From UBA6522 sp965204155 (GTDB taxonomy: Bacteria; Pseudomonadota; Gammaproteobacteria; Steroidobacterales; Rariloculaceae), in contig OZ241971.1 of NCBI GenBank assembly GCA_965204155.1, positions 2,170,001 to 2,234,000 of the forward strand: a DNA stretch of 64,000 bases, given 5' to 3'. The notes under the pieces were generated by a model. The model was not told the DNA's origin. It searched no databases and saw only the letters and a program-made list of their open reading frames with translations. The position numbers were made by a program, and so were the translations under genes. This document shows positions 8,423-16,196 of this stretch, piece by piece; the first letter of the stretch is position 1, and each line of letters starts with the position of its first letter.

Positions 8423-10336
8423 CTAGCTACCTATTTCACCGTCGTCATTCTTCGTAATTGCGACCACGGACGACCTTGGCGGAATTCGAGGATCAAAATC
8501 CGGCCAGCGAGTTGCAGGGTGTTCAAAAGTCGAGCCATCCGATCTTCCGGGATGCTGAACGGCGACGAATAATGTTCGTCCATCCGGCGTAAACGCTGGC
8601 CCACAAAGCTCCCCGCCGTTTGGGCAGCCAAAGAAATGCCTGAAGCGTGCACGGTCGGGTCCAACCGTCTCGGTCGCCCACAATCCGTCGTGCACACCGA
8701 AGTCGTTGAATCCGTCTGTGGCGACCCAAAGCCGCCCTTGTGGATCAAACGCCAGATTATCCGGATTACACAGCCACCCGGAGTCACTGATGTGCTCATG
8801 GTAAACACCCCGCACTTCCGGATCGGACGTTGGATCCCCCGCGAGTGCAAAAACCTGCCATTCAAAGTCCCGTGCTGCATGGTCCCGGTCGCCATCGCTA
8901 CCGGGTGGTATCAGCTCCAATATGTGTCCCCAGAGGTTTCCAATCCGGGGATTGGCGGCGTCCGTGGCTTCCCGATCATCATTCTTGGTGAGGGCGATGT
9001 AGGTTCGGCAGGTTACCGGGCTGATCTCGATATCCTCGGGCCGATCCATACGCGTTGCACCAAGCAACCGTGCAGCGAGGCGCAAGTCGATGAGCACATC
9101 CGCTTGTGAGCGGAACCCGTTTTCAGGAACAAGTGGTTCTTCGCCGTATACAAGTGGCAGCCAGGTGCCTGTGCCATCGTCATTAAACCGAGCTACGTAC
9201 AATGTGCCAGCGTCGAGAATGTTTTGATTTTTCTCGATATTTGAGGCGTCGTATCGCGATTCCGATACAAATTTGTACACGCATTCATGTTTCTTGTCAT
9301 CGCCTGAATAAACAACAACGAAATTGTCGTGTTCGGCGGCGACCGCTGCATTCTCATGCTGACAACGACCCAATGCTGTTCTCTTCCTGGGCGTTGACCG
9401 GGGATCGTACGGATCGATTTCCACTATCCAACCAAATCGGTTGGGCTCTGTCGGACTCACCTCGATATTGAATCGGTCATCAAACAGGTGCCAGTACTGT
9501 TCCAGTGATGACCCTATTTCAAATCTCCGGTGATTCTCAGCTTCCCCAGCCGCCGAGCCGCTCAGTGCGTCGGGGTTGCCGGCGAAAATCTCCCGGAAAT
9601 TCTCCTCCGCTATCAGGATTGTTCCCCACGGAGTGACTCCGCCCGAGCAATTGGCAAATGTACCAAGCACGCGTGCGCCAGTAGGGTCTGCCGGTGTTTT
9701 CAGGCGTACGTCGCCGGCGGCGGGTCCTGTCAGGACCATTGGCGTCGTGGCCGTGATCCTGCGAGTATAGGCACTTCCCTTTTCCACCCGCCATCGCCCG
9801 TTTACGCGGCGCACCTCGATGATACTGTGGCCAACAGCGGCCATCGCGGCTTCCACTTCCGCTTTTGAGCTGCCCCGTGAAGCTGATTCCCGCGATTCCG
9901 AAGGAAACATCATATTGATGTTGATGTGCTCGTGGTTCACGCACAGCAGACCATGATCGCTTGGATTGCTCACATCGGCGGAGACCGTATCCGACCCAAG
10001 AGGGAAATAGGCGATGTAGTCGTTATTGGCCCCAAATTGTTGTTGCTGCGCGCGTCCGTTTTGCGCGTACGGATCGAACAACGATCCACTGGGAAAAATT
10101 GGTTCGCCCCAGGAAACAAGAATGTCCGCAGCGTATCCATCGGCAACGTGATGAGTGTCATCCAGACCATGCGAAATTGCGACAAAGCCCAGACTGGAAC
10201 GATCTTCCGATCGACTTCCACCAGAACCGCAACCCGCTGCGAACGTCACAGCCAAACTTCCGGCACCGGCCAATACTTTCCGCCTGCTTGTGCGGCTTGC
10301 AAGAATATCCGCAAACGTGTCACTGGTTTTCTTCAT
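8423..10336 (-). CDS. PhoX-family alkaline phosphatase, Tat-exported
   Basis: 637 aa protein of the PhoX (DUF839) family. Known members are Ca/Fe-dependent phosphomonoesterases. The N-terminus has the twin-arginine motif SRRKVLAG followed by a hydrophobic segment ending FAAGC, which reads as a Tat signal with a possible lipobox. Family blocks: LCVNHEHIN, FANCSGGVTPWGTILIAEEN, RCQHENAAVA, RPEDIEISP, and NPDNLAFDPQGRLWVATDG. Ribosome-binding site GGAGCAAGG lies before the ATG. Its place between iolB and the iol regulator suggests removal of phosphate from inositol phosphates in the periplasm. That role is inferred. Confidence 0.83.
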   Translation of the reverse strand: MKKTSDTFADILASRTSRRKVLAGAGSLAVTFAAGCGSGGSRSEDRSSLGFVAISHGLDDTHHVADGYAADILVSWGEPIFPSGSLFDPYAQNGRAQQQQFGANNDYIAYFPLGSDTVSADVSNPSDHGLLCVNHEHININMMFPSESRESASRGSSKAEVEAAMAAVGHSIIEVRRVNGRWRVEKGSAYTRRITATTPMVLTGPAAGDVRLKTPADPTGARVLGTFANCSGGVTPWGTILIAEENFREIFAGNPDALSGSAAGEAENHRRFEIGSSLEQYWHLFDDRFNIEVSPTEPNRFGWIVEIDPYDPRSTPRKRTALGRCQHENAAVAAEHDNFVVVYSGDDKKHECVYKFVSESRYDASNIEKNQNILDAGTLYVARFNDDGTGTWLPLVYGEEPLVPENGFRSQADVLIDLRLAARLLGATRMDRPEDIEISPVTCRTYIALTKNDDREATDAANPRIGNLWGHILELIPPGSDGDRDHAARDFEWQVFALAGDPTSDPEVRGVYHEHISDSGWLCNPDNLAFDPQGRLWVATDGFNDFGVHDGLWATETVGPDRARFRHFFGCPNGGELCGPAFTPDGRTLFVAVQHPGRSDGSTFEHPATRWPDFDPRIPPRSSVVAITKNDDGEIGS

Positions 10337-10411
10337 TTACCTTGCTCCTGTTCCCGTATGCGCGGATCAAACTGCACAGCTTGTATCCGGCCATATCAGA
10401 TTGAAGAGGTA

Positions 10412-11248
10412 CTAGTTTTGCTTGCTAGCCCGGAAGGCGAGCGACATCGCAATTGTCTGGGCGACGCTCATCGACCCGGTAAGTGAGCGAAATGACAGCA
10501 CCTCTGCATCGAGCACCTTCAGGAAGACCTGTGCGGCCGGCACGATCGGACTGATCTGGCTGTCGGTGATGACGATTACCGCTACTCCGCGTTGGGACGC
10601 CAGGGAAACAACATCCGCGGTTTCGTGAGCGTACTCCGAATACGAAATGGCAATCAGAACGTCCTTGTCGGTCATGCACTGCGCCTGCTCGTGCAGCATG
10701 CCGCCGACCCCGTCCAGCAAGTGTGTTCTGGACTCCGTGTGACTGAGCGAATAGGCAATGTATGCCGCGACCGGAAAAGAACGCCGGTGTCCAACAACAT
10801 ACGTGGTCTCTGCTGCTTCAATCAGATCCACGGCTGCGGTGAGTTTTTCGTGAATATTGCCTTCGCTCAATTCTGTCAGCGAGATGATGTTGGATGCGCA
10901 CAGCCGCTTCAGCAGTGAGTGCTCCAGGCCCGATTCGTCCGTGATTTCACCGTCTTGCGCCGCACGCACGCGTTCCATGTAGCTTGCCGATCGTTCGGCG
11001 ATTCGCGTCTGAAAGGCCCGCTGCATCTGAGAATAGCCGGTGTAGCCAAACGACTTGGCGAAACGTATCAGCGCCGATGGCTGGACTTCCGCGCGCTTGG
11101 AGATCACCGCAATGGTTTCGATGGCCATGTCCGTCGGATGGTCCAGGGCATAGCCGGCGATCTGGCGCAGCCGATTGCTCAGCGATTCGTAACGCGCGGT
11201 GATCGCGGTGCGTAGCGTCTCGTAGTCCGTAGGGGCTGATTCGTCCAT
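10412..11248 (-). CDS. RpiR-family transcriptional regulator of the inositol locus
   Basis: 278 aa regulator with an N-terminal RpiR helix-turn-helix (about residues 5-80; SNRLRQIAGYALDHP, VISKRAEVQPSALIRFAKSFG) and a C-terminal SIS sugar-phosphate-binding domain (VDLIEAAETTYVVGHRRS, DVLIAISYSEYAHETADVV, AVIVITDSQISPI). RpiR proteins such as IolR of rhizobia repress iol genes until a pathway intermediate binds. The frame is open to 11281, but the ATG at 11248 gives the family start and puts the TTTCATTTTTGAAA palindrome in the leader, consistent with autoregulation. Divergent from the TRAP operon. Confidence 0.82.
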   Translation of the reverse strand: MDESAPTDYETLRTAITARYESLSNRLRQIAGYALDHPTDMAIETIAVISKRAEVQPSALIRFAKSFGYTGYSQMQRAFQTRIAERSASYMERVRAAQDGEITDESGLEHSLLKRLCASNIISLTELSEGNIHEKLTAAVDLIEAAETTYVVGHRRSFPVAAYIAYSLSHTESRTHLLDGVGGMLHEQAQCMTDKDVLIAISYSEYAHETADVVSLASQRGVAVIVITDSQISPIVPAAQVFLKVLDAEVLSFRSLTGSMSVAQTIAMSLAFRASKQN

Positions 11249-11259
11249 GTAAATTCCGC

Positions 11260-11276
11260 ATCTTTCATTTTTGAAA
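11260..11276. promoter_or_regulatory. Candidate operator (TTTCA-N4-TGAAA palindrome) between the RpiR gene and the TRAP operon
   Basis: ATCTTTCATTTTTGAAA, containing the inverted repeat TTTCA-TTTT-TGAAA, sits in the 72-bp gap between two divergent genes. Fifteen of 17 bases recur before iolB at 7586-7602. A protein bound here could control both the regulator and dctP. Confidence 0.45.
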
Positions 11277-11320
11277 CGCATATTCTATCATCAGATTCCC
11301 GCTCTTTGGCGGAACCCGAT

Positions 11321-12325
11321 GTGAGATTCCTGTTCGGAACCTGGTTCATTTGCCTCTCCTGCGCTGACGTGTGCGCGCAATCTCCGTACCTGTTTCGTTA
11401 CGCGCATTCGCAGCCCGAACCACATCCGCGCAGCGTGTCAATGCAATTCTTCGAGCGGGAACTCGAGCAAAGGAGCGGTGCGCGCATCGAGGTGGACGTC
11501 TATTTCTCAGGCGTACTGGGTACGGAGCGCGAGTTGATGGACATGGTGACCACGGGTGCATTGCAGGGCACACGGGGAGCGTTTTTCGCGGATGCGAACC
11601 CACGCTACACGATATTCATGATGCCGTTCCTGGTACAGGACTGGGAGCAGGCGCGGCGACTCATGTACAGCAATTTCACCAGCGAGATAAACGCCGGCGC
11701 TGCAGCCAACGGATTTCACATCCCGGCCTCCGGCATTTCCCAGGGATTCAGGGCGCATACCAACAACGTCAGACCGATCGCGTCGCCGGATGACCTCAGG
11801 GGTCTGAAGATGCGGGTACCGCCACAGGAAGTCTATCTGCTGACGGCACAGGCCTTCGGTTCGAATCCCCAGGATATTCCGTACAGCGAGGCCTATCAGG
11901 CGATCAGGACGGGAGTGGTCGACGGTCAGGACAATGCGCCGTCCAATATCTGGGACTACAAGGTGCACGAGGTACAGAAATACCTGACTATTACCAACTA
12001 TGCCACCGGACCGGATCCGATGATCGTCAACCTGGCCTGGTACGAAAGGCTGCCGCCCGATTTGCAGGAAGTATTCGACCAGGTATCAGTAGAAACGATC
12101 AGGTTCAGCGACGACATGAACCAGCAGAGCGAGCAGGACTACATTGCCAGGCTCTCTCAGGTGCTGGAGACGACGATCGTCGATGCGCAGGGTCTTGAAG
12201 AGTTTGCCGAATTGGCCAGTCCCGTCTATGAGCATTTCATCGACGAGGGCGTGTTTTCCCGGGATGACGTCGACCGAGCGAGACGAATCGCCAGAGGCGA
12301 CGATCAGGACCCGGTTCCGGATTGA
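11321..12325 (+). CDS. TRAP transporter solute-binding protein (DctP family)
   Basis: 334 aa periplasmic receptor of a tripartite ATP-independent transporter. The GTG at 11321 with GGCGGA upstream gives a short Sec signal peptide (FLFGTWFICLSCADVCAQ). Family features: RYAHSQPEPHPRS, the central GLKMRVPPQE arginine region that usually contacts the ligand carboxylate, and DIPYSEAYQAIRTGVVDGQD. A TTG at 11306 is the alternative start. The ligand is unknown. Location suggests an inositol-derived acid or another organic acid, but inositol itself lacks the carboxylate these receptors usually need. Confidence 0.85.
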   Translation: MRFLFGTWFICLSCADVCAQSPYLFRYAHSQPEPHPRSVSMQFFERELEQRSGARIEVDVYFSGVLGTERELMDMVTTGALQGTRGAFFADANPRYTIFMMPFLVQDWEQARRLMYSNFTSEINAGAAANGFHIPASGISQGFRAHTNNVRPIASPDDLRGLKMRVPPQEVYLLTAQAFGSNPQDIPYSEAYQAIRTGVVDGQDNAPSNIWDYKVHEVQKYLTITNYATGPDPMIVNLAWYERLPPDLQEVFDQVSVETIRFSDDMNQQSEQDYIARLSQVLETTIVDAQGLEEFAELASPVYEHFIDEGVFSRDDVDRARRIARGDDQDPVPD

Positions 12326-12344
12326 CTCAACGGGACAAGCGGAA

Positions 12345-12857
12345 TTGGCAGACCTGTTTGCGAGGCTTGACCGGGTCATCATCAAGGTGGCCGAAGTCGC
12401 TATCGTCGCCGCGCTGATCATCATTTTTGCCTTGGTCCTCCTGCTCGTCGTATTGCGCTATGCCTTTGGCTCGACAATCGTCGGCGGCAATGAATTCATC
12501 GTCGTGCTCTTTATCTATACGACGTCAATCGGCGCGGCCGTCGCGGTATCGAGAAAGGAGCACATTGCGATCAGTTTCCTGGTCGACCGATTGGCGGACG
12601 GGCCGCGAAGGATTTTCGAGATACTCGGTTTCGCGCTGATCGCGCTGATCAATGCGGTCATGGTCTGGTACAGCCTGACGATCTGGATTCCCCTGACAGG
12701 TCGTTTCATCCTGCCGGCCCTGCAACTCCCGCAAGGGTATGCGCAGGCCGCCGTTCCCATCGGTTGCGGGCTCGTTGCGCTGAGCTGCCTTGCACATATC
12801 GGTCTGCTGATCGCCGGCAAAGAGAAAGCCGGCGCTCCTGGAACGGCCGAAGAATGA
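12345..12857 (+). CDS. TRAP transporter small permease (DctQ family)
   Basis: About 170 aa with four predicted membrane helices (VAIVAALIIIFALVLLLVVL; FIVVLFIYTTSIGAAVAV; ILGFALIALINAVMVW; AAVPIGCGLVALSCLAHIGL). KEHIAISFLVDRL after the second helix is typical of DctQ. No ATG is near: the frame runs back far into dctP, and the TTG at 12345 is my choice because it leaves a short cytoplasmic N-terminus. The start is uncertain by up to ten codons. Lies between dctP and dctM. Confidence 0.8.
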   Translation: MADLFARLDRVIIKVAEVAIVAALIIIFALVLLLVVLRYAFGSTIVGGNEFIVVLFIYTTSIGAAVAVSRKEHIAISFLVDRLADGPRRIFEILGFALIALINAVMVWYSLTIWIPLTGRFILPALQLPQGYAQAAVPIGCGLVALSCLAHIGLLIAGKEKAGAPGTAEE

Positions 12858-12885
12858 TTGCAACGATTTCGCCCGAGGGCCCGAT

Positions 12886-14163
12886 TTGCTTGTCCTGATA
12901 CTCAGTTTGTTCGTGCTGCTGGCGATGGGAATTCCCATCGCCTATGCACTGGGGCTGTCCTCTCTTGCCTATTTCGTCGTCGAACAGCCGGACCTGATGC
13001 AAATCCTGCCGCAGCGGCTATTTTCGGGAATGAACAACTATGCGCTGATTTCGCTGCCGCTGTTCATCCTGATGGGGCTGGTCATGAACGAAAGCGGGAT
13101 TACCGGGCGGCTGATCCGCTTCAGCAGCCTGTTCGTCGGCAAGCTGCGCGGCGGGACAGGTCTCGTCAATGTTTTCGCAAGCATGATCTTCGGCGGCATT
13201 TCCGGGTCCTCTGCCTCCGACACGGCGTCCATCGGCTCGGTCCTGATCCCTCAAATGAAATCGAAGGGCTATCCGGGACGCTTTGCGGCAGGTATTACCG
13301 TGGCATCGTCGACGATGGGCATGATCATCCCGCCGAGCGTGCCGATCGTGCTCTATGCGATCGTCGCCCAGGAATCGGTCGGCAGGCTGTTTCTCGGCGG
13401 GGTCATCCCCGGCCTCCTGATCGGCTTCCTGCAATTGTTCATTTGCCTCTACATTTCCGTCAGGAACCGCTATCCGAAGGAGGATATCGACACCAGCTTC
13501 GGCAATGTCGTTCGCGAGATCAGGGGCTCGATCCTGGTCGTACTGATGCCCGTACTCGTCGTAGGCGCCGTGGTATTCGGCATCGCGACGGCCACCGAGT
13601 CCGCCGGACTTGGCGTGCTCTATGCTGTGCTGATCGGCTTCCTCGTGATCAGGGCGCTGACCTTGAAGGGCCTCTTGAACTGCTTCAGAAGCGCGATCAT
13701 CACCAGCGCCAAGATCATGATGATCATTGCGATGTCGACAATGTACATATGGATCCTGGCGCTGGAGCGTGTCCCGCAAGCCATTGCAGCCTGGGTCACA
13801 AGCATGAACCTGGGACCGGTATCGGTGATGTTGCTGGTCAACGTCATCATCCTCGCGATCGGCACGTTCATCGACGTCAGTCCGGCGATACTGCTTATGA
13901 CGCCGGTGCTGCTGCCCGCTGCCGTGGAGGCTGGCGTATCGCCCATCACCTTCGGCGTGATTCTGATTTCCGCGTTGGCAGTGGGTGCGTGCACGCCGCC
14001 CGTTGGCAACTGCCTGAATGTATGCGCCTCGGTTTCCGGGCAGCGCATCGGCACGATCTTCCGCGGCGCGCTGCCATTTTTGCTGGCCAATTTCGCTGTG
14101 CTGCTGCTCATCACCCTGTTCCCACGGTTGGTGCTGTGGATTCCCTCGGTGCTTATGCCCTGA
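12886..14163 (+). CDS. TRAP transporter large permease (DctM family)
   Basis: 425 aa integral membrane subunit with a dozen or so hydrophobic segments. Family blocks: LLAMGIPIAYALGLSS, FILMGLVMNESGITGRLIRF, ASMIFGGISGSSASDTASIG, MGMIIPPSVPIVLYAIVAQ, and VGACTPPVGNCLNVCASVSG. It forms the ion-coupled channel with DctQ. The start is a TTG at 12886 with GAGGG upstream. Third gene of the TRAP operon. Confidence 0.9.
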   Translation: MLVLILSLFVLLAMGIPIAYALGLSSLAYFVVEQPDLMQILPQRLFSGMNNYALISLPLFILMGLVMNESGITGRLIRFSSLFVGKLRGGTGLVNVFASMIFGGISGSSASDTASIGSVLIPQMKSKGYPGRFAAGITVASSTMGMIIPPSVPIVLYAIVAQESVGRLFLGGVIPGLLIGFLQLFICLYISVRNRYPKEDIDTSFGNVVREIRGSILVVLMPVLVVGAVVFGIATATESAGLGVLYAVLIGFLVIRALTLKGLLNCFRSAIITSAKIMMIIAMSTMYIWILALERVPQAIAAWVTSMNLGPVSVMLLVNVIILAIGTFIDVSPAILLMTPVLLPAAVEAGVSPITFGVILISALAVGACTPPVGNCLNVCASVSGQRIGTIFRGALPFLLANFAVLLLITLFPRLVLWIPSVLMP

Positions 14164-14235
14164 GAGGAAACCGCCGTTGCCCTGACAGCCAAACAAGCGC
14201 CGCTGGCGCATGAGACAAGAAGGATAAACATCAAA

Positions 14236-15186
14236 ATGCAGGAACCCGTGCGATTCAGGAGCGCGCATCTTTGGCAACCATCACTGGAGCAGATTTCCAT
14301 TGCGTTACAGAAGGGGCTGTCGAAGAACTACGAAAACGTTTTCGTCTCGGTCGAAGCGTGCCCGGACCTTCGCGACTGGGGCTGCGCAATGGAAGGCATG
14401 TCCGGAAGCGCGCGCATTCTCGATGTCGGTGGCGAAGCCTACGCGCACAACAGACGGTTTCGCGACAATCAGTTCAGTATTGCCGCGATGGCTGAGTCCT
14501 GTGGCCTGCCGGATGGGGGCGTTTTCGGTGCGGGCATGGCAAGTCCCGCGGCATTGAACGGGCACTGCGGCGAAATGATCGCAAGCATCGGACTACCGGG
14601 AAACATCCTCTCAAAGGTTGCCAGGGTCGGTCAGGACAAGGAATGCATTGTCGAGGACTATGGTGCGTTGATTCACTCCGGGCTCTCCAACCTGTATCTG
14701 TGTGAAGGCAGTCCCGGGCCTGCCATCAGACTCGATGTCTCCAGGAGAATCGGCGACGAAGCCTCGCTGACGCAGGCGATGCGCAAGAGCCTGATCGACA
14801 ACCTGGATGCAGGTGGCACGCAGCAGGTGGCTCTCGGCGGCGTGTTCAGGATTCCTGCAGGCAGGATCCGCGCGCACGTCATGCCGGACTACGACTGCAT
14901 TGGATTCGAATACTTCGACGAAGAGAGGAACGAAGCATTCAGGGACTTCCTGCAGTTCTACGAAATGGGCCCGAAACTACTTTGTTTCTCGGTGTTGTGG
15001 ACCGGCGACCCCACAGGTACCAGCCTGCACCTGCGCGCCTCCGGGGAGCACACCCACTTCTATGCCATGGACGGGAAACAGGAGGCGGGCCACTACCACG
15101 GCGACGTGACCCCGGAAGAGGTGGCCTGCACGGGCTACTTCCACCCCGCGGAAAGGGTTTTTCGCATCAACGATCCGGAGATTTGA
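14236..15186 (+). CDS. DUF1907 (C11orf54/PTD012-like) zinc protein
   Basis: 316 aa. The sequence follows the DUF1907 family, known mainly from animals as C11orf54 (PTD012), a zinc protein with reported ester-hydrolase activity. The match is clearest at the C-terminus: HVMPDYD, FLQFYEMGPKLLCFSVL, the histidine cluster EHTHFYAMDGKQEAGHYHGD, VACTGYFHPAERVFRIND. The glycine-rich N-terminal half (CAMEGMSGSARILDVGGEAY, GGVFGAGMASPAALNGHCGE) also fits. The spacing from HTH to HYH is two residues longer than I recall for the human protein. It lies between dctM and the PanE-like gene, so it may process what the TRAP system imports. The bacterial reaction is unknown. Confidence 0.75.
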   Translation: MQEPVRFRSAHLWQPSLEQISIALQKGLSKNYENVFVSVEACPDLRDWGCAMEGMSGSARILDVGGEAYAHNRRFRDNQFSIAAMAESCGLPDGGVFGAGMASPAALNGHCGEMIASIGLPGNILSKVARVGQDKECIVEDYGALIHSGLSNLYLCEGSPGPAIRLDVSRRIGDEASLTQAMRKSLIDNLDAGGTQQVALGGVFRIPAGRIRAHVMPDYDCIGFEYFDEERNEAFRDFLQFYEMGPKLLCFSVLWTGDPTGTSLHLRASGEHTHFYAMDGKQEAGHYHGDVTPEEVACTGYFHPAERVFRINDPEI

Positions 15187-15189
15187 CAG

Positions 15190-16131
15190 ATGAATGAAAT
15201 TGCAAGGCCCAGGGTAGTGGTCGTCGGTGCGGGGGCGATGGGCTCGCTGTTCGGCGGCCTGCTGACCGAAGGCGGGCTCGACGTGACACTCGTGGACATC
15301 TGGCGGGAACATGTGGACGCGATCAACGCGAATGGCCTAAAAATGGTGGGCCACGGCGGCGACCGGACGATTCCTGCCAGGGCGACATCGGATCCGTCAA
15401 CCATCGACGGGGCCGACGTCGCGTTCTTCCAGTGCAAGGCGATCTGCAACGCCGATGCTGCGGCGAGCGTGAAGCACCTGTTCGACAATGATCGAACGGT
15501 CGCGATCAGCTTTCAGAACGGTCTCGGCAACGAGGAAGAGATCGCAGGTATTCTCGGGGAAGGCAAGGTATTGGGCGGCTTGACTGCCCAGGGTGCGAAT
15601 ATCGAGGCGCCCGGTGTTGTCCGCAACCACGCCGAACTGCCGAGCTTCATCGGCGAAATGACGGGCGGGGTGTCCGGTCGGGCAGTGGAGCTGGCGTCCG
15701 CGTTTTCCGCACACGGTCTGCCGACGGAGGCCAGCGAAAACATCCGCCGCGCCATCTGGAAAAAGCTGATGGCGAATATTGGTGTTTCGGGCATGTCCGC
15801 CGCGCCCAATCTGACGCTTGGGGGCATCGTCCAGGTACCGGAGCTGGAAGCAATCGCGTATCGGGCGATCGACGAGGCGCTTGCTGTTGCCAGGGCAGAG
15901 AACATCGATCTCGATCCGCACGCTGCTCGGGAGGTGTTCCACCAGATCACCTCGGGCACCCCGGGAAACAAGTCGAGCCTTTGCGTGGATGTCGTCAATG
16001 AGCGCCCGTCCGAAGTCGACTACATCTACGGAGCCGTCATCGCGCTCGGCGCAAGGCACGGCATCGACACGCCCGTTCTGCAGACGATCTCCGCCGTAAT
16101 CAAGGGGCTGCAGAGTCACTACCGGGCATGA
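15190..16131 (+). CDS. Ketopantoate reductase-family (PanE/ApbA) dehydrogenase
   Basis: 313 aa NADP-dependent 2-oxoacid reductase family protein. The Rossmann motif VVGAGAMGSLFGGLL is at residues 11-25, SFQNGLGNEE marks the family, and RRAIWKKLMANIGVSGMSA contains the catalytic lysine region. It starts 3 bp after the DUF1907 stop. Companions are transport genes and DUF1907, not panB/panC, so it probably reduces a 2-oxo acid related to the imported substrate. A true pantoate role cannot be excluded. Confidence 0.8.
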   Translation: MNEIARPRVVVVGAGAMGSLFGGLLTEGGLDVTLVDIWREHVDAINANGLKMVGHGGDRTIPARATSDPSTIDGADVAFFQCKAICNADAAASVKHLFDNDRTVAISFQNGLGNEEEIAGILGEGKVLGGLTAQGANIEAPGVVRNHAELPSFIGEMTGGVSGRAVELASAFSAHGLPTEASENIRRAIWKKLMANIGVSGMSAAPNLTLGGIVQVPELEAIAYRAIDEALAVARAENIDLDPHAAREVFHQITSGTPGNKSSLCVDVVNERPSEVDYIYGAVIALGARHGIDTPVLQTISAVIKGLQSHYRA

Positions 16132-16196
16132 TCGAAGAACCGCCCGAATCCTGACTCCGCGAGTCGACCGGCCGGCCGCGTACCGGAGAGAGCGGG

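Noticed and set aside
12858..14213. Plus-strand 451-codon frame overlapping dctM
   Set aside because: Arginine-rich out-of-frame reading. The dctM frame has the membrane helices and family motifs.
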